This document shows, piece after piece, positions 21,760-34,081 of a stretch of DNA of 64,000 nt. Positions within the stretch are counted from its first letter, which is position 1; each line of letters begins with the position of its first letter. The translations under genes and the position numbers were made by a program. Source of the stretch: Stereocaulon alpinum (Eukaryota; Ascomycota; Lecanoromycetes; Lecanorales; Stereocaulaceae); the NCBI GenBank assembly GCA_018257865.1, contig JAEUBA010000019.1:124001-188000 (forward strand). The letters run 5' to 3'. The notes beneath the pieces were generated by a model that saw nothing but the letters and a program-made list of their open reading frames with translations, did no database searches and was not told where the DNA came from.

Positions 21760-23629
21760 GATTATCGTGTGGGGTAAAGAGTGGAGACGGATTTGTAAGG
21801 CGCGTCTTCCACTTGGTGATTCGTGCCAGTCGTGGTTAGGCTTGTGGGTGGAGACAGATGACTATGAGGATCGCTGCTCGCTTAACTTCCATTGCTTAAG
21901 GTACCTAAGGTATCGAACATTCATGCAAGCTGCAGCGCATGCTCGTGAGTCGTGGCACAGAACCGAAGTCTGGAGAGGGGCGAGTTCGGTATGCAGATCA
22001 TTGCTGTCGGCAGTTAGTCTTGTAAGGGTGCCGCTACGGGGTCCAAGTACTAAACTACTTTAGGGCTCAATGGCTCATTCAAGGTTCCTTCCGGGGCCAA
22101 GATCACTGCAGACCCTGCACAGATCATCTACCCAGACTACCGTAGGTAAACAAATAAGTTAAGTACAAATTCGTCATTTAGGGGCGTTGGATTGTTTATG
22201 TTTACCTTTTCCCATTCCTTAAAATGTTCAGTCGTTGCTGCGAGTACGAGACTTCATGTTCTTCTTCAATGGTTGCATGTGTACTGTGAGCAGGAGATCC
22301 ATGCCCTCTGCTGCAGGCCAGTGACTGCACAGTCCTCCGTGTTCTACCGAAAAGCACCGGATCGCGCTTTCTTCTCCTCCACGTTTTCGTGCATGGCTTA
22401 CCCACAAGACGTGCTACGCCTTTCTGGAAGCATGGGAACCCAACCAACTTGCCGCCTGACAATCTGTAACTAGTGGCTTTGTGATTGCCTTCTCTCTTTG
22501 ATAATTGTTTTCGTAATCCAATTAGTCCTCTGTTCCTTCCTGTCTTACTTCATCTGTCCGCTCCTGACTCCTGAGTCGACGCGTGTTACTTCCCTTCCAA
22601 TGCTATATCAGGTAACCATGACGTCAGCAGAGCCTCAGCAGGATTTACGTACTCCGATAACGTTGCAGGTGTCCTCGCGCTCGAATGCTATGTCTTTAAC
22701 AACCATGATGGCGCAAATCCGGCCGTAACTGGTTTGTGGACCGTGCTACTATGAAAGCTCGTGACTTGCGCTTCAATGCCCAAGCACTGGACTTACCAAC
22801 AGCTTCAAATTAGCTTTGGTCAGCCCCAAGGGCCCATTGGCTACGGATGTTTACGAGTTGTACTTTTGCTTGTGTGTTGTGAAGCCAAGTTGCAGGTTCG
22901 TGGGGTGTTTGGCAAGATGTTCGGACATCGCCGTCTACCAAGCCCAGCGATGTCGGTGCTATACCGACCGGACCCTACGCCTTATGATTTAGTACACTGA
23001 CACTATTGGTCAATCTGCTCAGTAACATGACCAAAACGCGATGCGAAACGAAACGCAGATGAAGCTCAAATTCTTTCACGTGGGAACAACTCATCACACT
23101 GGAGCCATTGACCCATTACAGCCAGGCGGAGCAATATGCGAAATTATAAGCTTAACCATGCCATCCTATGGGATCACAAGGCTTCCACCGTCTTGCGTGC
23201 TTGTAGCGATATTGGAAGTATTGGGCGTTGGCCGCTGGCCGCTGTAAAGCGATGCAACGTCAAAGCTAAGGTAGACAAGACCATCCATCAATGTCGCAAT
23301 TACAACGTGGCACGGTCATTGAGCACGTGAAGATGATTGACATTTGACATTTGGCGTTTGACTCTCGAGCAGGTGGCGGTTACACTCGGACTTCTGGGAA
23401 CCATTGAAATCTCACTAACTCTTTCGGCCGTTGGTACCGCCAAGGGCCTCGGGGATGCCTTGCAGCCTTGTTAGAGTGCGTCACCCACTTATTCAGCCTT
23501 GAGAGTAGGAGGCTCGAGCACTCGGTTACCGAGTGCTCGGATTATAACACTGTGGATTCCCAGTGAGCATTCCCAGAGGCCAGACGCAAACAAAGGTGAA
23601 ACAGTACATCACTCTACGCTCTTTAGGCT
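21760..23629. other. Divergent intergenic region, no gene recognised
   Basis: Separates the starts of the PH-domain gene and the Zn2Cys6 gene and should carry both promoters. Frames such as 22192-22473 and 23041-23247 on the plus strand have no recognisable content. A short self-complementary sequence, GAGCACTCGGTTACCGAGTGCTC (arms at 23516-23525 and 23529-23538), could form a hairpin about 95 bp before the next start codon. Confidence 0.5.
23516..23538. promoter_or_regulatory. Perfect inverted repeat upstream of the Zn2Cys6 gene
   Basis: GAGCACTCGG and CCGAGTGCTC are perfect 10-bp inverted arms separated by TTA, about 90 bp before the ATG at 23630. It is a candidate binding site for a dimeric regulator or a hairpin in the leader RNA. 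No known factor is proposed. Confidence 0.45.
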
Positions 23630-26400
23630 ATGCCAGACACCTCCTTTCCTTTTACCGTCGATCCAAAGGTCCTAAGTCTGAAAGAGTACCCCACTCCCAT
23701 ACCCTCTGCTTCCCAGACTTCAAACCCACACTACGCCAACTGGGACGAAGACCTAGCCATTGCAAATGGCCAGGTAGATTTCGAAGCCGAAGATGGAAGC
23801 GATGGAAGGGGGACAGCCCACTGGCAAGACGGTGCGATTGACGACCTAGAACTGACCGGCGGCTTCGACTTCAAGTGATACTAGCTACCCGCAAGCTTCT
23901 CACCCCGATGCTGACCACTTTATGCAGACATGTCCAGGCACGCAGCGCGCCAACAAGAGTATGGGCAAATGGGAGCATGCATGTTGATTCCATGGTGGAT
24001 CGGCAAGCTTCATCACACTTTCCAAGGGACGACGAGCCGTGGAATCCCATGAAGCAGCATTTCGCATTCTGCTTGTCGGGCCCTGATGGAAAGAGCTCAC
24101 GGGCCCATCAGATTGAGGCTATTCCCCAATGGCCTTCGAGTCTGGTAGTACCTGACACCCATCGACCTACCACATACTCGTCCCATCATCGTCGCCAAAC
24201 ATATGCAGACAATCGGAGCACGCCCTATGGTGCCACTAGCGTCCCAAACCCTACCATGCAAACGCTTCCTCCCTACTCCCAAGGCACGCAGTTTCATACA
24301 AGACCTTCGCTTTCCTATCAACAGCTTCGACAACGAGATTCAGATTGGCGCCCACAGAGCAAGGCTGTGAGCTCGGCAAGTTCAACCTCCTCGCCAAATC
24401 CTTTCCCTGATCTCGATTTAGACAACAGTCCCTCACAATACTCCCATACGACCGTCACACGCTACCGTGATCAGCCCGGTGGAGGAATACAAAGACCTGG
24501 TAGATGGACATCGGACGTTATGAAGGAACATATGGACGAGATGGGCCAAGCCCTGATTGGTGACTCAAGACCGCAATCGCGGTCTGAGAATTTAGACATC
24601 TTGGCCCCCTCCGGGCACTCTTGGCAGCAACAGCACTCCCTCCAATCTGTAGGGAATCAATTCCTCGACCCAGTGCAGATGAGTTACAGATCATTCCCAA
24701 ACCATGATGGACATATGCACCAGATACAGCCTACCAATGATCAACATGGCACCACGTACGACGCTGCTGTTGCACAACATCAGGACAATGACGAAAGTCG
24801 CCAGCTAGATCACCCAAACGCCATCATGATCCCCACATCTAGCCAACGCTATCAGTCCAACCGGCCATCTTCGTTTCCAATCACCGCCGGCTTCTTCCCG
24901 TCCAGTATTCCTCCCAGTCAGGCCAATAGAGCCACCCAACACGCACATAAACCGAGACGGCGTCGTGATACCGTTTCAACGCCGAACACTTTCAGTATAC
25001 CCATGAGGAGGAAAGGTAGCAACAAGTCGGCCAGAGCATCAAGGTCTGGCTCTCTGAATGTGATCCGGGAGGATCCTAGAATAGCTTCGAGCCTCTCCTC
25101 TCGTGGCTCGTTGAAAGGTCGCCGGAACGGACCACTATCAGAAGCGACAAGGTCTGATGCAAAGCAGAAACGGATAGAAAAGACGGTTTGTGTAAGATGT
25201 CACATGATGAAGCAGAAGGTTGCTACGCGAAGCATGCAAACGTAGCGACTGGCTAATTCGTTTACAGTGCGAAGGCGAAGACCCTTGCGAAGGATGCCGA
25301 AGGAATTCGAACGCGAAGCTATGGGGACACCGCTGCATGAAGTCGCATTTCTTGGATCTGATTGAATCTGAAAGCTGCAATGCCGTGTGTGAGTCTTGAA
25401 CCCGGCCAAAGGAACAGGACCAGTGGAGCTAATCACAAACAGTCCAACGCGCAATAAGTCCATTGACTCTGGACGGAGGCCGACGAGTCACGATTAATGT
25501 TCCTAGCACTTTCAACGTCAGCCTTATGCTAAGCCGCTTGGAAGCTTCGCAATTCAGTCACACCTTTCTCGTCCACCCGTGGATGGGTCCATCCTATTCA
25601 CTGGACCTAGCCCAGTGTTTCGCCGTCTTATCCAAGTTCGATGAAGTAAGGAGGTTGGACGCATACGAACTCAACGACTTCATGGACAGCAATGTTGTGG
25701 CACTTTCTGAGTGGTTGGAGTGCATAAAAGACTACGACCAAAGCCTCAACGTTTTGGTGCGTCTTTCTCCCATACGTTGTGCAAGAGCCAAAACGAAGAT
25801 GACGTGGTCGGATCTTGCTAACATGCATAACTCAAGGATCTATCAATCAGATGGAACACCATGCCGAGCCGGAATGGATACGATCTCGTGTCAACCAACG
25901 TCGTTGAGTCCCATCGACGATTGGATGTTGGGAACCGGGCAGACCTCGAAGACATACTCTTTGCTGTTCAGCTCTGTCGTATCGTTCTACGTGCTCTAGA
26001 GATCGAAGCCTTCTCCGCTTTACAACGCTCCATCAATGACCTTCCGAAACAAAGAGACGAAGCCGCTATCAAACTACTCGGTGACCAGCTTGGTCAACTC
26101 CTCCTAAGCCTGCGCTGGCGTATCGCTTGGTGGAAATTCTTCGACAATTGGTCCAGAAGCCCAGAAGCCTTCAGTAGTAACTTGTCTGAGCGGAACACCC
26201 GACTCACAAATGTATTGTATTGCTACTACTTTATAGCTAGAAAGAAGGCCCCAGCGGACGACAGTCTACAGTCCGGACAGAGTCACAATCCACCTCTGTG
26301 GGGAACCCTCCCTCATGATGACTCTCCCAGCGGCTATCACGCCTGGATGCAGCAAGGCCAGAACCTCATCTACCAAGCTGGGATACCACAGTACCTGTGA
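23630..26400 (+). CDS. Zn(II)2Cys6-type transcription factor with internal zinc cluster
   Basis: Five exons (23630-23874, 23928-25218, 25268-25388, 25443-25756, 25837-26400) give 844 residues. Introns are 53, 49, 54 and 80 nt with good branch sites. The first 500 residues are Ser/Pro/Gln-rich and probably disordered. A zinc cluster starts at about residue 503: CVRCHMMKQKCEGEDPCEGC, then a 12-residue loop (with KLWGH) to the sixth Cys. The spacing C-x2-C-x6-C-x5-C-x2-C-x12-C is longer in the last loop than the usual 6-8, as in a fungal subclass with a W in that loop. The cluster is split by the intron at 25219-25267. A C-terminal helical region (ILFAVQLCRIVLRALEIEAF, LSLRWRIAWWKFF) may be a regulatory domain. 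Its targets are unknown. Confidence 0.82.
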
Positions 26401-27230
26401 GATTTTACAGTCTGTTCATTTCTCCCTCCTAAGGTAATGTTTTTCAATATACCCTCATCGGATTATTACAAGATAGGCTTGCTCATCCGTGTTCCTGCAG
26501 CATTCCAATCTCTATCACTTGGGTATTCAACCCCTGAAAGCAAGGCCACCACGCCGCGACCACAGACAAGCTACTCCTCCTTTGGTGATCCACAGCCGGC
26601 CCCCAGTACCTCTTTACATCACCCATTATGCGATCACGCTACCTATGACCAACGACCTAACGGACTTTCTCATTTCTTCCTTTACTCTGTCTAAACAGCT
26701 AGATCTTTTGCGCAAGCGCTGTAACACATTAGCGGCCTCTACCATTCGCACTATCCTAATTTCTACAACTTCAGCGCAAGCTAGTATGTTTCGGGCGTTT
26801 GAGCTCAGCGATGTTATCACGTCTCGTGATTTGTGCCGTTTCTGGGTGGCTATTTTCTTTCTCATGAAGCTTACGATGGCGTACTTGGACGTGGGGGGTC
26901 TGCTTTTCGTGAACTTGATTGCTTGGTTTGTTTTGCATAATTTTCGGTGGCTTTCGATCTTGTCCTTTCATGTACTCTTACGGTAATCAATTTGATATCA
27001 GGTATTGAGACAATCATCTACCACAGTCTAGAAGCGAGACTTCCAAGAGGAGTGAGTAGCTGTTTGGAGGTTTCGAAGGTTTGGTTAGAGAGAGGTTGAG
27101 GTGTGCAGAGGTAGTGAGATATTCTATGTGAAGTCGATAGAGTGCCTAGTGATCTTATGATTGACAATAACCTTGCAGATCAACAACTCGTCCCTAGCAT
27201 ATCTAGCTCACTAGATCTCTCTCCACCACA
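26401..27230. other. Convergent intergenic region, no gene recognised
   Basis: Lies between the stop codons of the Zn2Cys6 gene and EFL1. A 165-codon frame at 26489-26986 (plus) has a hydrophobic C-terminal part but no family resemblance, no good intron context and overlapping frames on the other strand, so it is not annotated as a gene. Confidence 0.45.
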
Positions 27231-30200
27231 CTACCTCTTCAGCGTCTTCTGCTTCTCCGCATCCCCCACCACCTTCCTCTGAACCAACATCCCCTTCCGC
27301 CCCCTAACCCCATCAATATACCTCCTACTAACCCTTTCCCGATCCCCCTTCTCCCCAAAATCCTCCAGTTCCTCCTCCGTCTTCGGCACCCAAAACGGAT
27401 CCTCGTCCAATATCTCGAACCCGCTAAAAACTAATTGCGGCTGCGCTGCGCCAGACGTACGTTTCCGTATCTCGTCTGAAAAACCGAAAGATTCGGCGAC
27501 GGGCAGGAGAGATAGGATGCTGTAGAAGGGTGTTCCTTCTTTTAGGGATTCGGTTAGGATTCGGCCTCGGCGACGGGAGAGGGTCGCGTAGACGCGGCCT
27601 AGGACGGCGCTGGAGGCTTGGATTTCTACCGAGTACATTGCTAGGAGGAGTCGCGGGGAGTAGTCTGTGAAGGCTGTGTGGATGGTGGTGAGGACGGTTT
27701 TTATTACTTCGCCTGTTAGGCGGGGGAGGGCGTCTTGGAGGGTGGTGGTGGGGGTGGTGGTGTTGGTGGGGAGGGTTATGGAGACGGATTCGAGGAAGAC
27801 GGCGATGCCGCGGATGGGTTCGTGGCAGAGGGGGCCTTGGAGGGTGGATAGTTGGAAGGCGTGGGTTATTTTGTCGGAGAGGAGGTGCGGGGGGAGGGTG
27901 GTTGGGGATTTGGTGGCTTCGTCTTGTTGAGTCTCTGGTTTTGAGGTCTCGTGGGTTTCTTGGAGACTGGGTCTGCTGTCAGCTCTGCTGCTTTCTTTGT
28001 CAGAGATGTTCACTTACAATCTTTGACATGTCCCTTCTTCGGTGACGTCGATGAGTAGATTCGGTCCTGTTCTTCTGGGTCCGAAAGCAGCTATCTTTTC
28101 TACCACGTTCGCCCATATACTCTCTTCTCCTTTGGCTTCTGCGAATGCTGCTCGGAGCTTTTCCCGGAAGTCGAGTATAGACAGTAATCCTGCGTCATTG
28201 GCAGGTAATTCATCAGCTTCGGTCTGGTCAGCACCCTCTTCAGCATCCGACACTATGCCCCTCTTGTTCTCATCTTCAGCTTTCTTTTCAGAGTACAATC
28301 GACGTATGGCTCCGGCGTTCTTTTCCAGGAAGTCAGTTACGGAAGGAGGTAATGGCATGACTCGCAGCCGCACTGTAACCTGCTTCGAAGAAGTGACGCC
28401 AATGACAGTGCCACGTGGAAGGTCTTTGTTCTTTGGTGGCGGCATGTCTGCAGCACTTACGATCGTCTCACGATATGGTACGATAGGCTCTCCAGCCTGT
28501 ATATCGCAGCGGGCATATCTCTCTCTCAGGTCCTTCAGACATCGTTCGAGGTGCAGCTCCCCAGCCGTCAAGATAACATGTTCGCCACTCTCTAGAACCT
28601 CATACTGCGCACAAGGGTCACTCTGCTCCAAGAGCTTCATACCTTTGATCATCTTGTCAAGATCACCTGGATTGGTAGGTTCGAGAGCAACGCGGACAAT
28701 TGGCTCACCACCCATGTTGACTCCTGCCAGATTGATGCCTCCCACGACTTGGCTACATAGGGTGCCTGACTTCAGGACGTGCCCTTCTAATCCGGCGACA
28801 CCAAAGACGACACCGGCAGGGACAGATGTCAGGGCTTCCAGGCCTCGTCCCATTAGTAGATAAAGTCCCGTGATAGTGACTTTCTGCGGCTCTGGCGTTG
28901 CATGGGGATGTGCTGGCGAAAATTTCGGAGGGAGCACATAGACAGAGTCCCCAACTGACAGTGTTCCCGAATAAAGCCTTGCAAAGCCAATCAGGTGCTC
29001 GGGATCTTCCTGTTGGTCTTCCTCTGCAGTCTTGGAGCCGTTCATACCATCAAGGCTAGACGCGCCAAGGGCTTCAGTGATACCATCAAGGTCGCCATTT
29101 GGTGCCTCTCCGTTCAAAGCCGCCTGAGCCTTTTCGAATTCTGCTCGCTTCTGCCTTGCCAGATCTCGAGCTTCTTCACCAGTTAGTGCGCCGCCTCCTT
29201 TGCGCTTGTTGTGCGACATTTCACTTTCTCGTATTGCTACCATCTTACTCACATAGGCCACTACGGGATCGTCTTTGGTGGTCTTGATATTAATCATTGC
29301 ATCTCGTATGATCGGATCGACATATTTCGCGCCAGGGGAAGCATCGATAAGGGCTGGAAGCCGGCTTGCTTGCGCAGCTGGTGGAGCAGGCAGATGCTCG
29401 ATAGTCGAAACTAGAATGGCGGTAGATAGAGGAAGCCAAGCAGCAAACAAGGTGGTCATAATGGCTCGTGGGTCTCGTGATCGCAGGATATGCGGTGGTA
29501 TCGTCAGTGACAGTGATTTCGTGATCTTCTCGACCATAGCAGGATCTCCCTTTCCTTTGTTCCCACCAGTAGTAGCTTCATAAACAGCCCAGATATTATC
29601 CAAAACCAACTGGACGAACATGGGCTTCAGAGCCCTACCCTTCAAATGCTTCGATCCAAGCACCCTTTTCGTCTTCGGCTCCAAGTAAAAGTCACCCCAA
29701 AGGACCTTCTCAAGCACAGCCCTCTTGATCCCAAGCTTCTTTTCATACAAGCTTGCAAATTGCTTGACCGTGAACGCCCAGCCATCAACAGCACTACTGA
29801 AAATGACATTGTTCTTCTCCGGCGCAAAGTAAAGATCCTCATCGTCCTTTTCCTCAAACATTCTATCCGTACCAGTAGTAGCCACACTCTCCGACTCTTC
29901 AGTCACAGACCCACTAGCAGCTTTCGCAGCCTTCCTCTCCGCTCTCTCTTGCTCTTTAGCCGCAGCAGCAGCAACTCTTTCTTCAACTCTCTCACGCCAC
30001 TGAAGATCTTCCTCCATTCTCTCACCCTGGAAGAAACTTCCAATCACAGCATTCACTTGTTCAAGCAACTTGCTCAAATGCGTATATGCTTCCCCAGGAC
30101 TCATCTTCAACTCTGTAATCAGTCTATCAACTTTGTTAATCACAAGCAATGGCTTCAAATGCTCCGTCCACGTCTGCCGTAACACAGTAACAGTCTGGCT

Positions 30201-30704
30201 ACAAACACCCTCTACAGCGTCCACAAGCACCAGCGCTCCATCACACAGTCTCGAAGCCGTGGAGACTTCGCTGCTGAAATCTATATGGCCAGGTGAATCG
30301 ATCAGATTTATCAAATATTCTTTTTGGACAGGGGAAGCCTCGGGATTGGGCCGCCGTAGCATAGAGAAGTAAAGAGAGATGGCGGAAGATTCCATCGTGA
30401 TTCCTCGTAGTTGTTCATCGGGGCGGGAATCCAGGTAGCGGATTTTGCCAGCGAGTTTTGGGGAGATGATGCCGTTTGTGGCGATGAGGGCGTCTGTGAG
30501 GGAGGTTTTGCCATGGTCCTACCTTGGTATTAGAATTTACTTGGGTGGATAGGGCAGGCTACGGGACTTACGACGTGTGCGAGTATGCAGATCTAGGATC
30601 GTGTCAGTGGTTACATTCGTGGTGGAATTGGTCAGGCTTACGTTTCTGACTTCATCGGCATTGCGCTGTAATGCGATGAGCTTTTCTGGGTTGACGACAG
30701 GCAT
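27231..30704 (-). CDS. EFL1: EFL1/Ria1, elongation factor-like GTPase of 60S maturation
   Basis: A cytoplasmic GTPase that works with Sdo1 (SBDS) to release Tif6 from pre-60S subunits. Four exons: 30704-30642, a 21-nt exon 30592-30572, 30518-28018, and 27975-27231. Introns are 49, 53 and 42 nt. The product has 1109 residues. G1 is AHVDHGKTSLTDAL, followed by YLDSRPDEQLRGITM (switch I), DSPGHIDF (G3), and NKVDRL (G4). An insertion rich in Ala/Glu/Lys follows, as in Efl1, then the EF-2-like domain II (YSGTLSVGDSVYVL), GELHLERCLKDL, and domains IV/V to the C-terminus (GPLCHEPIRGIAVFL). The tiny exon encodes ICILAHV, so the P-loop is assembled from two exons. Downstream of TUF1 on the same strand. 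Confidence 0.95.
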
Positions 30705-31258
30705 ATTGTGAATGACCTGATGTTTTCATGCTTCTAGGAAGTTATGTGAGAGGAGGCATCCAGGTATTAATGAGGTTTACAGATATTTCTGATGTGGGAT
30801 AATCAGCACATGATTGTCGATAATTTTTGGGTTGATGCACGCAGGAGGTTCCGCCACCAGGTATGAATCATGACATCCTCGGACCCTCCAATAAATCGTA
30901 GACCAGGAAGCCCCGCTTCTTGTCCACTCTACGTAGTATAGCTAGATCTTTACGATTTGCACGATGTGGGTTTGAGGTTCTTTTGTACATTCCCTATCGA
31001 GATCTACCTACGCCATATTCCATATGCTAGGCTAAAGGGTACATAAGACAATCGGCGCCAGTCTAGAGTGGGGTGTTCTTCAAGGACTTGATGTGGCCAG
31101 ACAAGGAAACCTCCTACACGGATGGTACAGAATGCTCGAAATTGATCGTCCCACGTCCACAATACCCACACCGATCCAGTTCAGGAAGGTAGAAGTTTGG
31201 CGGTATACACCCCTAAACTTGCGACGAAATACGGCGTACAAGTCTCCGGAAGCGCAGC
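30705..31258. other. Intergenic region between TUF1 and EFL1
   Basis: A 554-bp stretch between the TUF1 stop and the EFL1 start, both on the minus strand. It should hold the TUF1 3' end and the EFL1 promoter. No open frame of note and no RNA gene were seen. Confidence 0.5.
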
Positions 31259-32878
31259 TTACTTGATAATTCTCGTGATCAAGCCAGTAGCGACTGTGCG
31301 TCCGCCTACAGTCTCGGGTCAGCTTTGCTCTTCGTGGTCTCAGATTGCGCGTACCTTCACGAATGTTGAACCTTTGCTGATTCGATAAAGCAAGGGGGTG
31401 GGTAAGGGTAACCATCATCTCTACATTATCGCCAGGCATGGCCATCTTGGTTTGGTCTTCAGCGTCGCGCGGCCAAGTCAACGCGGCCGCTTCATCTGTC
31501 AGTTCGTCAGCATAGCTACACCAAAATACAAGGATCTCTTAGGAGGTCATGGTCTATGTAAGCGGTCAGACAGGCCGAACGTACCAGCTGTTCTAATAAA
31601 GATCTGTGGCTTGTAGTTATTTGTAAATCCGGTATGGCGGCCTCCCTCCTCCTTTGTGAGGATGTACATGGAGCACAGGAATTCTGTGTACGGTCTCTGA
31701 GTACCTGGCTTGGCGAGAACCATACCACGCGTGACATCCTCTCGCTTTACACCCCGAAGAAGTATTCCCGAGCTGTCTCCAGCCTTTGCTTCTTCACAAG
31801 GCTTATTAAATGTTTCGATATCCGTAATCCTCGTCTTGATGTTGTTAATTGATTTGCCCACCAACTCAACCTCAGCTTCCCTTTTAGCGAATCCACTTTC
31901 AACATTGCCAGAAACGACTGTTCCACGACCAGCAATGGAGAAGACGTCTTCGATTGCCATGAGAAAAGGCTTTTCGGTGTCACGTTGAGGTATTGGGATC
32001 CACTTATCCAGAGCATCGAGTAGCTCGTCGATCTTTTCCACCCCTATCTCGGGCCGTCGGCCTTCGAGTGCGCACAAAGCTGAACCAAGGATGACAGGAG
32101 TCTCATCGCCTTCGAAGCCATAGGTGGTAAGAAGCTCCCTCATCTCCATTTCCACCAGTTCCAACATCTCCTTATCTTCGAGCGCATCTACTTTATTGAC
32201 GAAAACAACGAGCTTCTGGACACCTACTTGTCGCGCGAGTAGCAAATGCTCTCTTGTCTGCGGCCTATTCACAATTAATCATCTTCTCCTCAGACGTTCC
32301 CACAGGCGCAACCCACATCTGCCCATCCGAAGCCGCCACCACAATCACGGCTCCGTCCATACTTGACGTACCGGTAATCATGTTCTTGATGTAATCAGCA
32401 TGTCCAGGACAGTCGACGTGGGCGTAATGACGCGTCTCGGTGTTGTATTCGACATGTGCTGTAGCAATCGTAATACCACGCTTCCGCTCTTCAGGCGCTT
32501 TATCAATGGCGCCATACTCAAGAAACTTGGCAAAGCCCTTCTCAGCTTGTCGTTTTGTGATAGCGGCTGTCAGAGTAGTCTGGAACAGAAACCTTAGCAA
32601 AATAGAGACTGGACATGCGAGTCATTCGAGTGTACCTTGCCATGATCGACGTGACCAATTGTACCTATGCAGTCAGCTCTGTTGGCGCATCTAGACCTAA
32701 AGACGTTCTTACCAACGTTTAAATGAGGCTTGTTCCGCTCGAAGACTTTCACCACCCCTCGTCTACCAATGGTATCTCTCCCAAAGACCTGTTGTACAGG
32801 GTTAATGCCTCTTTGCTGCCGTACGGCAAGCTGAGTCGTCCTCAGTAAAGGTGCAAGCGAGCGATTGAGAACCACCAT
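31259..32878 (-). CDS. TUF1: Mitochondrial elongation factor Tu
   Basis: Delivers aminoacyl-tRNA to mitochondrial ribosomes. Six exons (32878-32713, 32664-32636, 32579-32317, 32264-31585, 31495-31355, 31305-31259) total 1326 nt, or 441 residues. The N-terminus MVVLNRSLAPLLRTTQLAVR is a typical presequence. The motifs are GHVDHGKTTLTAAI (G1), RGITIATAHVEY, DCPGHADYIKNM (G3), and NKVD (G4). The C-terminus after splicing reads FNIREGGRTVATGLITRIIK and matches the end of EF-Tu; unspliced frames end in unrelated sequence. The 29-nt second exon encodes most of G1. An in-frame ATG at 32965 exists, but its extension does not look like a presequence, so 32878 is preferred. The start faces the IF-3 gene 181 bp away. 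Confidence 0.95.
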
Positions 32879-33059
32879 CTTGTCAGACCTGACCAGAAGA
32901 CCACACGAACTATCAGAGGCGTTGAGATAAAACGAGAGCGGAAAGCTGCAAAATCCTGGGATCATCGAAAATTGTCTAGTTCTAGCGCCAATCGCGGCAA
33001 AGACTTAGCGCGACCTTGGAAGACCTGAGGAGAGGCTCGAAGGCCTCATTTATATACTT

Positions 33060-33881
33060 ATGAACATGAGACACTCAAGTAGACTTGTCACGACTAGCGA
33101 AGCTCTACGACGCGTCTTCTTACCCTACCTACAACCGTCGCTAATACCCTCGCTCAGCGCAGCTCGGCAATTCACGCACAGCTCCCCGCAATGTCTTCAC
33201 CACCCACTCCCCCTTCCATATATACCTCAACGGCGTCACTATGATTCTTTCCGCAGCATGGGAGGAAACGTGGTCCGAGACCACTCACCCAACAATGCAA
33301 TGGAAGAGCACGTCCGTCCTGACCGCCCGCCCAAAGACGAAGAGATAAACGCGTATAGAATCTGCCTAGTCAACCCAGAAACGGGCAAGCTCTCAGAACC
33401 CATCTCCCTCCTCAACGTCCTCGATTCTCGCCTCAAGGACGAGAAAGGTCGTCCAACTCAATTCCTCCAAGAACTTGCCCCAGCATCCCCAGAACAAGAC
33501 AGACCCTACCCAGTCTGCAAGATGTTCGACAAAAAGTACGTGCGAGAGGTGGAATCAGCGAAGCAGAAAGCGAAAAAAGAGAATAAAAAGCAGACGAAAC
33601 AATTGGAGATTAGTTGGACGGTTAGTGATAATGATTTGTCGCATCGGCTTGTACGACTGAAGGAGTTCCTAGAGAAAGGATGGCAGGTGGAGCTTGTGTT
33701 TGGGGCGAAGAGGAAGGGATGGATGGGGAGGAGGAAAGCGACGCCGGAGGACATAGAGAGGGTGCTGGAGAGGATCAAGAGCGCGGTGGGGGAGATAGAG
33801 GGCGCGAAGGAGTGGAAGCCCATGCAGGGGATGGTGGGAGAGCAGGCTCTTTTGAGTTATGAGGGGAAGGCGAAGAAGTAG
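33060..33881 (+). CDS. Mitochondrial translation initiation factor IF-3
   Basis: Keeps mitochondrial ribosomal subunits apart and helps select the initiator tRNA. The single exon has 273 codons. The first 65 residues are rich in Arg, Ser and Leu with few acidic residues, as in a mitochondrial presequence. Then comes the IF-3 N domain (DEEINAYRICLVNPETGKLS), a linker with PVCKMFDKKYVREVESAKQK, and the C domain (KQLEISWTVSDNDLSHRLVR, LKEFLEKGWQVELVFGAKRK). The bacterial-type IF-3 pattern is clear; length fits fungal mitochondrial IF-3. Transcribed divergently from TUF1, which acts in the same process. The sense strand turns from A+C-rich to G-rich after about 33600 without affecting the protein. 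Confidence 0.92.
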   Translation: MNMRHSSRLVTTSEALRRVFLPYLQPSLIPSLSAARQFTHSSPQCLHHPLPLPYIPQRRHYDSFRSMGGNVVRDHSPNNAMEEHVRPDRPPKDEEINAYRICLVNPETGKLSEPISLLNVLDSRLKDEKGRPTQFLQELAPASPEQDRPYPVCKMFDKKYVREVESAKQKAKKENKKQTKQLEISWTVSDNDLSHRLVRLKEFLEKGWQVELVFGAKRKGWMGRRKATPEDIERVLERIKSAVGEIEGAKEWKPMQGMVGEQALLSYEGKAKK

Positions 33882-34081
33882 CATAGTAAACTAAACAATC
33901 TAACTGTAGGCTGATGATCAGCCATACAATCGTCCTGCATCTAACGTTCGAAAACCAAATACTTCAAGGGCCTCGAAAACGCCACAAGCTAACCCTGCAG
34001 CTACCCCTGCCGCAGATCTTCAACCCTCTCCCACGATATCCCATCACCAGCACCCCAAACATCCCAAACAATGCGCCCACA

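Noticed and set aside
26489..26986. 165-codon frame with hydrophobic end after the Zn2Cys6 gene
   Set aside because: No family resemblance, no promoter or splice context, and other frames overlap; it may be chance or a 3' untranslated region.
31080..31258. Extension of EF-Tu downstream of 31259 in the unspliced frame
   Set aside because: Splicing of 31306-31354 restores the canonical EF-Tu ending and a stop at 31259-31261.
32879..32965. Upstream in-frame start for TUF1 at 32965
   Set aside because: The added residues contain acidic and Cys residues and do not resemble a presequence; the next Met opens a good one.
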